From NCBI GenBank assembly GCA_032433765.1, contig JAVIAB010000092.1, positions 104,631,779 through 104,695,778 of the forward strand: a DNA stretch of 64,000 bases. The letters run 5' to 3'. The DNA is from Megaustenia siamemsis (Eukaryota > Mollusca > Gastropoda > Stylommatophora > Ariophantidae). The first letter of the stretch is position 1. Each line of letters begins with the position of its first letter. The notes beneath the pieces are model-generated. The model ran no database searches, had not been told where the DNA came from, and saw only the letters and a list, made by a program, of their open reading frames with translations. Below, piece by piece: positions 24,868 to 35,092 of this stretch. The translations under genes were made by a program, and so were the position numbers.

Positions 24868-25625
24868 CATCATACCATCATCATTAAGTGCCGTCTCCGC
24901 ATCGAAGGTTGGCTACCATGGAGCGCCTTTCCACTCTGTCTCTTGTTTTGATGGTGCAGATTATCGTAGGTTGACTTGTCCATCTTTTGATGTTACTTGT
25001 CCATGTTAGTCTTGCTCTGCCTCTGCCTCTTTTACCTTGTATTTTCCCTTCCAATATTAATTTTATTAGGCTGTTGTGTCTTTTAATATGCCCCAAAAAT
25101 TTCATTTGTCTTCTTTGAATTGTGTTTAGTAGTTCTCTTTTCATTTTAGTTGTTTTAAAACTTCATCGTTTGTTTTCTTTTGTTTCCATCCAATTCTAAC
25201 TATTCTTCTATAAATCCACATTTCAAAGGGTTCAATTTTTTGTTCTGTTTTTTTTGGTCTAATGTCCATGTTTCTGCACCATACATTATGAAAATTGAAT
25301 ATTGAGAAGATGTAACATTTTGCTGTTTTGCTGAATATATAAATGCATATTTTTGTCCGATATGCATCCACATTCTTTCCATCATGTTTCTGATATGTGT
25401 AAAATATCTATATATGTACACATTGGTAGATCTTTCTTCTGACAAAAGTTAGAATTTCTCTCCAGGATTTTTTTTTTAATCGGGGGGGGGGGGGGGGGAG
25501 GCGGGGGGAGTGGGGGGGTGTTGAATAATACGTGATGAGGCTCCAATATCTTTCACGGTTGTCAGCCATATTTGTCTTTCATGCCTTGAATATGCCCCTT
25601 GTGTACCAAACGCTTTGCTTTGGTT
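24868..25625 (-). mobile_element. LINE family B copy with a large internal deletion
   Basis: The 3' end has a (TCA)n tail and the family word gtgccgtctccgcatcgaag. Minus-strand coding covers KMRRELLNTI-like sequence, GHIKRHNSLIKLILEGK and a basic GKRGRGRARLTWTS terminus. Near 25325 the sequence jumps from the region after the YADD palm (atgtaacattttgctg) straight to the endonuclease region (tgaatatataaatgcat), then runs to the element 5' end (tacgtgatgaggctccaata). Compared with the 31-33-kb copy, the reverse transcriptase core is missing. A poly-G run (about 25482-25515) interrupts the 5' region. Confidence 0.82.
25482..25518. repeat. Poly-G / G-rich tract
   Basis: A run of about 18 G followed by aggcggggggagtggggggg. 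Such tracts can form G-quadruplexes. It lies inside the 5' region of a LINE B copy and is absent from the 31-33-kb copy, so it arose after insertion or is a sequencing-difficult expansion. Confidence 0.8.
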
Positions 25626-25627
25626 TT

Positions 25628-26695
25628 AATCATCATCATCATCATCAAGTACCGGGCCTACTGGCGTAGGTGATCATGTCTCTCCACAATTTTCGATCTC
25701 CACAGTTCTTTATCATTTCTGTTGTTGGCTTTCTGCCAAGCAATTCTCTTAAGCTGTCTGGTATTTTCTCTCTTTGCTTCCCTCTATCTCTTCGTCCCTC
25801 AATTTTTCCAGTTGTTACAATATATTCCATTTGTTCTCTTTTCATTATATGGCCAAATAATGATGATTATTTCTTCCTAATATTTGAAATTAGCTCTCTT
25901 TTTGCTTTGACCTCTTTCAGAACATTTTCATTACTCTTCTTAGCTGTCCATGGTATTCTCAACATTCTTCTGTAAAATCAAATTTCTACAGACTCCAGTG
26001 ATTTTCTGGTCTGTTGTCCTATTGTCCATGATTCACATCCATATGTTAAGACTGGCTCTACATAACATTTAAGAACTCTTTTTCTTGTTTCTATTGTCAA
26101 AAATGGATTGCATAGTATCTTCCTCATTTTTTTGGAAAGCTGATTTTGCCTGAGCCAATCTGCATCTCACCTCTTTTGTATATCTTCCGTCTGAGGTTAA
26201 CAAAGTTCCCAAATATTTAAATTCATTTACCTGTTTTAATATTGTTCCACTTGTCTTTATTCTGCACTGAGGTGATGTCTTTTTCTTTGTTGTTACCATT
26301 ACTTCTGTCTTTTTGCTATTAAGGCTGAGTCCTTTATTTTTGCTTTCTTTCACTATAATGGCCATCATTTCTTGTAACTCATTTTCACTCTTAGCGATTA
26401 ATATTGTATCATCAGCATACCTTAGATTATTTATTTTATAACCTCCAATTGTTATTCCAGGCATGCCCTTATGGATCTTAAAATAATCTCACTATAAATA
26501 TTAAACAAATCTGGTGACAGCACACAACCTTCTCTAACACCTTGTTTTATTTCTTGAAATATTCCCAGTTGGTTTCCAGTTCTTATGGCCGCTGTTTGTT
26601 GCCAGTACATGTTCTTTATTATTCTTAGATCTTTGCTCTCTACGTGTATGCTTTCTAAAGTTTTGATTATTTCTTGGTGCTTTAATACTGCGAGT
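25628..26695 (-). mobile_element. LINE family A, 5'-truncated copy with reverse transcriptase motifs B and C
   Basis: The 3' end starts with (TCA)n (25628-25647). Minus-strand frames give, in order from the 5' side, [36 protein letters not shown] (palm motif B), KINNLRYADDTILIAKSE (catalytic YADD, motif C), NSKKTEVMV, EFKYLGTLLTSDGRYTKEV, and finally the basic C-terminus ending GDRKLWRDMITYASRPGT. The coding sequence is split over three frames by indels, so no product is expected. Motif A and the endonuclease are lost by 5' truncation. Its 3' tail abuts the 5' end of the neighbouring LINE B copy. Confidence 0.88.
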
Positions 26696-26927
26696 ATAAA
26701 AAACAACATATTTATAAGAATTAACTAGTATGTTATTAGACTTTCCTTGCTTTAAGTTTTCATTATATTAAACCTGTTTGTGTTTGATGTGTTGTGCCAC
26801 TTTAGTTACAAATAGAACTATCATAATATTCATTTTCAAGAAACAAAAAAGAAAGATTAACAAATCAAATGGGATTTTGTTTAAAGTCAGAAATCGAACA
26901 AATATAGCAGAATAGGAAATTATGCCA

Positions 26928-27235
26928 TTAGGAATATTTGTCATTCCATCAACGCTGGGTTGCATAATGGAGAAGCAAATAAAATATTGTGGACATGTAA
27001 CCAGATCTTCGACTGACAACATCCCCAGACAGCATTAACATTGAGAAAACCCTGGAAAAGGTAGACGTAGAAGACAATGAACTAATGAAATTTCAGAGCA
27101 TCACGTTGAGCACAATAAACGAGATAAATCACAGAGCACTGACCAGAGCAGTCAATTTTCTTTCGACACTGGAGGAAAGCATAGGCGGAGAAAAATACAT
27201 TAACCTGATACCATTCATCTAACGATTGGTGGTGT
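26928..27235 (+). mobile_element. LINE 3' fragment, separate family
   Basis: The plus-strand reading MEKQIKYCGHVTRSST, then ENPGKGRRRRQWTNEISEH in a shifted frame, is the typical C-terminal basic block of RTE-like LINE proteins. Copy ends near ataacgattggtgg. Several frameshifts are present. Confidence 0.55.
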
Positions 27236-27750
27236 AGTGTATTAATAGCATTAGCATACGCTCTATTTAATTTACCGATTTAATTCATTAGTTATTTCTA
27301 CGTTATTTGTGCCAGCTATTCAACACTAATTTAATGTCAATATATTACTATTATTCCAACGAAAGGGGTACCGTTTTTTTTTTGCAAACCCTTCAATGAA
27401 CAGTTTGCACAAATTGTTGCTGTTTTATAAATATCCACGCATTATATAACATATAGTGACACTGTGACCTTCCAAGCATGTCGTAAGAGGCGACTAAGGA
27501 TGTTGATCGATGGCTTGACAAGCTGTCATTGTAAAAAGCTTTGTTATGGAAACAGAACCATAGATTTTAGAAGCAGTGATCTCTGCAATATGTGCCATTT
27601 TGGCACGCAAGGTTTCTGTTTTTTGAGATTGTAGTTCTGCCCTATGTGCCAACTTCGGCTCGAAAGGACAACAGATTATATAACATGCTGTGCAAATGTC
27701 AATACAATTGGAAATAACACATGTTTATTTTTAGATGCATAACTATATAA
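27236..27750. other. Unassigned AT-rich spacer
   Basis: No gene recognised. The sequence from about 27470 to 27680 (cttccaagcatgtcgtaaga through tgtgccaacttcggctcgaa) looks less random and might be part of an unlisted interspersed repeat, but I see no second copy in this window. Confidence 0.3.
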
Positions 27751-27753
27751 GCA

Positions 27754-29282
27754 TCATCATCATCATCAAGTGCCGCTCTTGCTGGCGTAGGTTATCATGT
27801 CTCTCCACAATTTTCGATCTCGACAATTATTCATCATTTGTGTTGTTGACCATCTGCCAAACCTTTCACTTAAGCTGTCTGGTATATTTTCTTTTTGCTT
27901 CCCTCTATCTCTTCGTCTGTTAATTTTCCCAGTTGTTACAATATATTCCAGTTGTTCTCTTCTCATTATATGGCCAAAAAAATCATGATTGTTTCTTCCT
28001 AATATTGGAAATTAGCAAATCCTCTCTTTTTGCTTTGGCCTCTTTCAGAATGTTTTCATTACTCTTCTTAGCTGTCCGTGATGTTCTCAACATTTTGTTT
28101 GTAAAACTACATTTTAACAGCCTCCAGTGAGTTTCTTGTCTGTTGTCCTATTGTCCATGATTCACATCCATATGTGTGTTTACCGAAGATTTTCCTCTTT
28201 GGGAATGTGCACCGTGTTTCGTTCATTGTACGCTAACCGCAGGGTCTGTTGTTTGATGTGTGACGGGGATAATTCGACGACTACCTGTGTGTTTATATGT
28301 TTGGTTGATGTCAAGAACAATGTCCTAACATCATCAAGCGCTATACATTTTTTGTTCTCAATATGACGATCATCATTTTCGGGAGGACGTGAACTCCATG
28401 GTATATGGTGGATAGGCAGGAACCATTGGAGGCTATGTCTGAAAAGTGTTCCTTGTTGCAGTTTCCTCATATTCCAAGTCCGGCTTGTTGCAGGAGCTAC
28501 CGAGTTAAGTGCTCTGTGCACACCGTGAGCTGTGTGTCTCATCCGTTTTGATCATGTTTCGATATCCCAATTGTTTACGAAGAATGATGATGTCGTATGA
28601 CAGGGAACAGTTGGCTGTGTTCACTTTCTGCGCGGTTTCGCCTTATGTCTTTTGGCGTGTGCTGAGACTGCAATGATGGGGACTACAGTTACCTTTCTTT
28701 GTTTGGGAGATGAGTTAGTAATTCGGATGATTCCACTTGCACGGGCGGTTGAGCAATTATGGATTTTAATTCGTTTGCAGTGATACCGAGGCCTTCCATA
28801 ACCAAGAACCAAGCATCCATATGTTAAGACTGGCTCTACATAACATTTAAAAACTCTTTTTTTTTGTTTCTATTGTCAAAAATGGATTGCACAGTATCTT
28901 CCTATTTTTTGGAAAGCCGCTTTTGCCTGAGCTATTCTGCATCTCACCTCTGTTGTGCATCTTGTCTTTATTGTCCATTGCGCTGATGTCCTTCTCTTTG
29001 TTGCTACCATTACTTCTGTCAGTAAGATACTATTAAAGCTGAGTACTTTATTTTTGCTTTCCTTCACTATAATGTCTAATATTTCTTTAACTAATTTTCA
29101 CTCATAGCAATTAAGAATGTGTCATCAGCATACATCAGATTATTTATATTAAGACCTTCAATTGTTATTACAGACATGCCCCATATGGATCTTAAATTAA
29201 TCGCACTGTACATGTAAGTAAATCTGGTGACAGCACACAATCTTGTCTAACTCCCTGTAGTATTTTTTGAAACATTCCCATA
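27754..29282 (-). mobile_element. LINE family A copy interrupted by an unclassified repeat
   Basis: The left part (27754-28174) is the (TCA)n tail and C-terminal coding region. The right part (28814-29282) continues it through the palm (acatcagattatttatatta is the reverse of the YADD region) to a 5' truncation near 29282. Between them lies a 639-bp insertion bounded by catccatatg on both sides. In the uninterrupted 25.6-kb copy this word occurs once (cacatccatatgttaagact), which proves the insertion. Frames are broken throughout. Confidence 0.9.
28175..28813 (+). mobile_element. Unclassified interspersed repeat X, copy 1 (639 bp, 10-bp target duplication)
   Basis: The element begins tgtgtttaccgaagattttc and ends ccttccataaccaagaacca ag. 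It is flanked by catccatatg at 28165-28174 and 28814-28823. A second copy lies in the opposite orientation at 61995-62705. The ACCAAN-like 3' terminus resembles a short tail repeat, so target-primed retroposition with 5' truncation is the simplest reading. Open frames of 79 codons (plus) and 120 and 63 codons (minus) are not recognised. One frame contains RVCCLMCDGDNSTTTC, loosely like the Cys-rich C-terminal knuckle of some LINE proteins. No terminal inverted repeats were seen. The class is unknown. Confidence 0.8.
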
Positions 29283-29295
29283 CAAAACATAGATA

Positions 29296-30090
29296 ACTAT
29301 AAAACAATTAAGAAAGGTGAAACCGTTGGTCTTGATAATATCATAGAGACGACAAACGTACTAGACAATTTAAGCATTGAAACAATCATATACTTATGGA
29401 TTGAAGCAATCACGAATTATAAATATAACCTAATAATCTCCGTATGCATTGCATTGACTAAGACGTCTGGAGCTGTAAAATGCGTTGATTATTTCATAAA
29501 TCTAAGCTGAAGGAAAGAACAAAAATCTTTCTTCAGTTGAACAGTGGAGAATCCTAAACAAAATCAATATGGAGTTAGAAGAACAACAATTTGGATTCAG
29601 AAAACATAACATGACAAGAAAAGCAGTCTTCTGCACGAAGATGCTATTAGAAAAACTCCAAGAAGAGAACAAACCACAATGCAAACTTCATAGATAGCAG
29701 TGGACAAACAAATGAAAAGACGATTAGAGGCCACTGGAATGGGATTTCTCAGAAGAATTTTGAAAGTTCTCTGTACAGCTAAAAAGACCAATAAGAGAAT
29801 TCTGAACGAGGCCAACACAAAAAGGGAGCTCCTAAGAAACATCAGAAAGAAACAATCAACATTTTTCAGGCATATCATGAGAAGAGGAAAGTTGGAATAC
29901 TTGGTTACAACTGTCAAAACAAAAGGAAAGAGAGATCGCGGGCGACAAAGAGAGAAAATACAAGATAGCTTGGTGTCATGGCATGGAAAGCAGTCAACAA
30001 CAGAACTGATACGATGCATTGTGGATAGAAGATTGTGGAAGGACATGATAGCCTACTCCTACCGGTATGGCACATGATGAAAATAGATAT
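29296..30090 (+). mobile_element. LINE family D copy with internal deletion, head-to-head with LINE A
   Basis: The plus strand reads KKGETVGLDNI (linker before the palm), then in later frames NKINMELEEQQFGFRKHNMT (fingers). Near 29694 it jumps straight to the post-palm block KRRLEATGMGFLRRILKVL, IRKKQSTFFRHIMRRGKLEY and the C-terminus VDRRLWKDMIAYSYRYGT. Motifs A, B and YADD are deleted. The same C-terminus occurs on the minus strand in the 54-kb copy. The 5' end nearly touches the 5' end of the minus-strand LINE A copy. Confidence 0.82.
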
Positions 30091-30112
30091 CATCCAAGCT
30101 TTGGGCAGAGTA

Positions 30113-30357
30113 GGGTCCACGATAGCTCAGTGGTTAGTGAACTGAACTACAAAGGACAATAATAGATCGGGCTCGACAGCTTCCGGGTTAACCCAGTCTT
30201 CAATGAGTATCGGATTTTTTTCTGGAAAAGTAAAGCGGCATAATACCGACCACATTACCTGAAAAATCATGTGCTGAAGGTCTGTAAAAATTATTGGCAC
30301 TGGCACTATATTCCCTAGACGCCACTTGGCGTGACGGGACTCTTTACTTTACTTTAC
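30113..30357 (+). mobile_element. SINE family 1 copy with small deletions
   Basis: Head gtccacgatagctcagtggt carries box A. The box B region is damaged (gatcgggctcgacagc). The body (cggatttttttctggaaaag, cacattacctgaaaaatcat) and the 3' end (gccacttggcgtgacgggac, then tttactttactttac) are typical. No convincing target-site duplication was found. Confidence 0.85.
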
Positions 30358-30441
30358 ACATATTTATAAAGCAAGTATAAGACTGACATGCACTTTTACT
30401 TGAAACAGATATAGCAGTGTTCTTATTAATTTCTTTGTTAT

Positions 30442-30442
<1 letters not shown>

Positions 30443-30483
<41 letters not shown>
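30443..30483. repeat. (AAT)n microsatellite
   Basis: About thirteen perfect AAT triplets. Confidence 0.95.
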
Positions 30484-30484
30484 G

Positions 30485-31020
30485 TTCTTCATGGCTGGCT
30501 TTGATGATGATGACAAAGAGTAGTCCAGAAGAGAATGATCGCATAACATTTTATACATCACATCAAATGAATGGATAAACTCACAGTTATTTGTTACAGC
30601 ATATAAGTCAATATTTAATATCCTGACTCTAAGTCTTGACATTACAGATCAAACAATAATTAAATCATATATTTGCATATAGGACATTAGAATTGGTCCA
30701 TGTAGTCTATCGATGATTTATAAGTGGCCAACACCGTGATTGATATATCTTATCCAGCTTCTGACTGAATGTTCTTTACTTATCACATTACATGTAAACC
30801 TCCATTTCTAATATCCGTAGTAATTAGGTAACATTTCGTAATAAAATGGTCTGTAATTATTTCAATGGTTGTGAAAATGTTAAAAAATTTCTAACTGAAT
30901 TTTTTTAACTGCATGATTATTGTGTCACAACACAACTGCTTAGGACAAAAGCTCAAGAACAGTATCGGCCGTCCTAAGCTCGCCTACTTTACATCTCCAG
31001 TGGTATTTTTTTCTGTCTTC
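30485..31020. other. Non-coding AT-rich spacer
   Basis: Nothing recognisable. Confidence 0.4.
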
Positions 31021-31027
31021 GTGTGAG

Positions 31028-33072
31028 TCATCATCATCATCATCGTGTGCCCTCTCCGCAACGAAGGTTGGCTACAATGGATCGCCATTCTACTCTGTTT
31101 CTTGCTTTGATGGTGCAGGCTGACATAGATTGACTTGTCCATCTTTTGATGTTACTCGTCCATGTTAGTCTTGGTCTGCCTCTGCCTCTTTTGCCTTGTA
31201 TTTTTCCTTCCAATATTACTTTTAGTAGGCTGTTGTGTCTTTTAACATGCCCCCAAAAAAATTCATTTGTCTTGTCTTAATTGTATTTAGTAGTTCTCTT
31301 TTTATTTTCAGTTGTTTTAAAACTTCATCGTTTGTTATCTTTTGTTTCCATCCAATTCTACCTATTCTTCTATAAATCCACATTTCAAAGGCTTCAATTT
31401 TCTGTTCTGTTTTCTTATCTGAGGTCCGTGTTTCTGCACCATACAGGAATATTGAGAAGATGTAACATTTTGTCATTCTTAGCTTCAGCCCTGTTGATAT
31501 TTGTTTTGTTGTTAGTATATTTTTCATGGCATTAAAATTACTTTTTGCCATTCCTATTCTTTTGTTTATTTCAGTTTTGCATTTTTGATCATTGGTTATA
31601 GTATGTCCTAGGTAGTTGTAACTCTGGACTGTCTCCAGATGTGTTCCCTCAACTGTGATATTTAATTGTAGGTCTTGAGAATTGTCTTTGTTTATGATCA
31701 TAGTTTTAGAGTTTTTGATATTTTTTTCTAGTCCATATTTTTTGCTTGTTGTGTTTATCACATTAAGCAATTGTTGTAGGTCTTTAGGATTTTCTGCTAG
31801 TAGAACAGTATCATCAGCATATCTCATGTTATTGATTATCTTTCCATTAATGTTTAGACCTGGTATCTCTGAGATGTTTTTAAGGATTTGCTCAGTGTAT
31901 AGATTGAACAAGCTTGGTGATAGGATGCATCCTTGTCTTACTCCTCTTTTTATGTCCATGGGTGTAGAGTTCTCCTTGTTATATCTTATTATTGCTGTTT
32001 GCTCCCAGTACACATTACATATTAGTCGTATATCTGCGTCGTCTAGATTTATATCCTTTAGGCAGTCAATAAGTTGGTTATGGTGTATTCTATCGAAAGC
32101 TTTGGTGTAGTCTATAAAGCAGGCATATATTGGTTTGTTTACTTCTGTGTACTTTTCAATCAATGTTCTCATGCTGAATATATCTTCTTTTGTCCCACTG
32201 TTTTTCTTGAATCCAAATAGTTGCTCCTCTAATTCAGTACTGATTTTATTCTGAATCCTTCCTTGTATAACTTTTAGTAAAATTTTTGTTACCTGGCTCA
32301 TTAGGCTTATTGTTCTGAAGTCACTGCATTCAACTGCACCATTCTTTTTAGGCAATGCAATGAAAGTTGATGTTTTTAGATCGTTTTATATGTATCCTGT
32401 ATGGTATATGTCATTGCATATGTCTGTGATCACTTCGACGCCATATCTTATAGAGCCTGCATCATCTCTATCTGTATATTGTCAGGCCCTGCTGCTTTTC
32501 CCTTTTTCATTGTTTTTATGGCTTTTTCTACTTCGGATTTCAGGATTTTATAGTTGTATGTACAATTTATGTCTGGCTTTTTGTCCCTTTCATGAGTGGG
32601 TGCGTATGTCTGTAATATTGCTATGTCGAATGGCGTTGCCTTCATTTTTATTAGTATATTCCTATCATTATATGTCAATTGAGTATTTATATATTTTTGT
32701 AGTTCTCGTTTTATTAGAATGCCTACTCCTCTTTGATGTTCTTTTGTGTTTCCTGAATATATAAATGAATATTTGTCGTCTTGTATGTATCCACTTTCCT
32801 TCCATCTTGTTTCTGATATGCCTAAGATATCTATGTTTAGTCGTTCTGCTTCTACCATAAGATTTTCTAGTTTTCCTTGTTGGTATAAGGTCCTAACATT
32901 CCATGTAGCTATTTTTAATTCGTTCTTAATACGGTAGTTAGAATTTCTCTCCATGGCTTTCTTTGGATTGTTACGTGATGAGGCTCCAATCTCTTTCTCG
33001 GTGGTCTGCCATTTTCGCCTTTTGTGTTCTGAAAATGCCTCATGTGTACCACACACTTTGCTGTTTTCGCTT
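31028..33072 (-). mobile_element. LINE family B, near end-to-end copy with endonuclease-linker deletion
   Basis: RTE-like non-LTR retrotransposon. On the minus strand a 202-codon frame (33056-32448) gives an AP-endonuclease N-terminus (KIATWNVRTLYQQGKLENLM, DILGISETRWKESGYI, QTYAPTHERD). It then jumps to the pre-palm linker (EKAIKTMKKGKAAGPDNIQI), so the second half of the endonuclease is missing. After a frameshift and a stop, a 377-codon frame (32355-31222) carries the reverse transcriptase: ALPKKNGAVECSDFRTISLM, CFIDYTKAFDRIHHNQLI (motif A), GVRQGCILSPSLFNLYTE (motif B), MRYADDTVLLAE (motif C) and the post-palm block IFLYGAETRTSDKKTEQKIE. It ends in a basic terminus and a (TCA)n tail at 31028-31044. 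Frameshifts, the stop and the deletion make it defective. Confidence 0.92.
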
Positions 33073-33830
33073 TCTGGGCCGTTGATTATTTCAATCGTGT
33101 GAGTAACTATTTAAAACATCTGCGCATGACCTATTTGTTCCAATTTAAGTCCTGCCCATGTGGCTGAGAACTCTTGGAATCTTGCCATGGTCAGTTCTTC
33201 TACTCGCTAGGTTTCTCTAATACCTTTGTAACTTCCCCTCATCCTTCTCTGTCCATAGTTTCATTTCCTGATGAATTTTGACACACATCTGTCAATCACT
33301 ACCTCCTTACAAACAAAACTGCTTTTAATCTTCCCGGATATACCCAGATTTCTGTCGCAGAAGACTACAATCCCAGGTACACTATCGCTGAACATCAAAA
33401 GAAGTTTTCTTTCCCGAAACACTGCGTTCAGTCCCTGCGGGCGAGTCTTACTCAGAAAGACGGCTTCTCATGGGGAAAGGTCTACTGTGGAATCTCCGTT
33501 TCCCTTCTTATTTTCGTTCGACATCGATTACGAAAGGCTGTAATCATTGATAAGCTCTATATCTCAATTCTACGTTGAACATTTTTGGAGTCCGGCTAAC
33601 GATCTCTCTTTGTAAAAGTTCACGCTGCCCTCTTGTCTCTCCATTCCATTTATAGTTTATTTTATGTTAAGATTGTCCACACTGTAACACAGACAGTAAT
33701 GCTCAAATATAACGAGGCAACTCAGCACCTGTTGATATAACGAAGGGGTCTGGCAGAGCTGATGTTATGTGTCTATGTTTGTTGAATTTAGTTCTGAGAT
33801 CTTCAAATGCATCCATGAAATGTCAGGTTA
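33073..33830. other. Spacer without recognised feature
   Basis: A 90-codon plus frame at 33271-33543 has no recognisable motif. No repeats were seen. Confidence 0.4.
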
Positions 33831-33839
33831 AAGCAGAAA

Positions 33840-34685
33840 TGGATCTATATGTAACAACCAAGGATACCCCGATGGCGCTGTGCTGCTTGGAGAAAGTGAA
33901 GAACTACAACATATAGTTTAAGAAATAAACATAAAATGCAGCGAATGTGGATTTAATATAAATATTAAGAACACTGAAACTATAATAATAAATAGAGAGA
34001 ACATACAAAACAATGTCAAGGTAAAAGGAGAAACAAGAGGGATTGAAGAATGTAGCTACCTTAGACATGTCATGGAAAATGAGGGAAAATGAAGGACAGA
34101 TTGCCATTAAAAATTATTAGATTGATATAAGAAATAAATAGAAAATACGAATGTCAAAACGCGTTTAAATATTATGAAGTATATATACTCACATCAAAAG
34201 CAAAACATCAAAGCTAAAATAAAAAAAAATAAAAAGTATTCTATCAAATCAACAAACGTATAGAGGCAAAAAGTCACACTAACAAAAAGAAATAAAAGAG
34301 AAATTTGAAAACACAATTTATATGTAGACTCATAGAAAAATGGGGATAATTAGGTAGACAGAGATGGAAACACATAATGAAGTTAAGAAACGGCTGAAAA
34401 GCAAAAGAGAAATAATTAAATACAATTCGTAGATTACAAATTGAAATTCTTGACACATAGTGCCACATAGGAAGTTATTGATGGTCATCTTGAAAGTGAA
34501 AATACAAGGTAAACGAGATAGAGGCAAATATGAAAGTTGACTGACAACATGAATAAATGACTGAATAACCTACGACAGCGTCTGGTTGAAAGCAAGAGGC
34601 AAATGAAATGGGGCTCTATGGGAGGTAATCGTAATGCTGAAATGGCAATGGATGACGATTACTTATATTAATTATTGATTCGGAA
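33840..34685 (+). mobile_element. Highly decayed LINE fragment (palm end to C-terminus), family E
   Basis: The plus strand gives a degenerate motif C (GYPDGAVLLGESEELQHIV, where YADD has become YPDG). It continues CSECGFNINIKNTETIIINR, CSYLRHVMENEGK and much later the C-terminal block with RQRLVESKRQMKWGSMGG-type residues. Many stops and A-rich drift are present. The wording resembles family B and D after the palm but is distinct. Confidence 0.65.
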
Positions 34686-34744
34686 TTAAATCTAAACAGT
34701 GTATACAAACTAAAACTATGTGACTATGTCTTAACTATTAGTGT

Positions 34745-35050
34745 CTATTAAAACAAAGGTCGCAATTTACGATGCCTGCATCATTAGATTCCTCGTATAT
34801 GGCAGCGAATCTTGGACAACTTATGTAAAGCAGGAGAGAAAGCTAAAGGCATTCTGTAGCAATGTTTGTCCTGTATTCTTTGTATCACCGGGAAGAATAA
34901 AGTGACAAACGTGGAGGTCATGACTCGCACAGGCTACCCGAACATCTACACGCTGCTCAAACATGGGTTACACTGACTTTACCACTTAAACCGTATGAAA
35001 GATGGCCGCATACCAAAAGATATACTCAAAGGACAAACTAGCAGACTGCT
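34745..35050 (+). mobile_element. LINE family C 3' fragment
   Basis: The reading KTKVAIYDACIIRFLVYGSE, SWTTYVKQERKLKAF, then in shifted frames HTRCSNMGYTDF and KDGRIPKDILKGQTS-like residues, matches copies at 51.7-52.4 kb (minus) and 60.9-61.8 kb (plus). It is frameshifted and truncated. Its right edge runs into a CCA-rich microsatellite. Confidence 0.75.
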
Positions 35051-35092
35051 GCTACTACTGCCACCACCACCACCACTACCACCACCACCACA
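35040..35092. repeat. CCA-rich microsatellite
   Basis: ctgctgctactactgccacc followed by (ACC)n-type repeats between a LINE C fragment and the 26-bp minisatellite. Confidence 0.85.

Noticed and set aside
31281..32110. Plus-strand frames of 84 and 142 codons (and similar at 36530-36952)
   Set aside because: They are antisense shadows of the LINE B reverse transcriptase on the minus strand.
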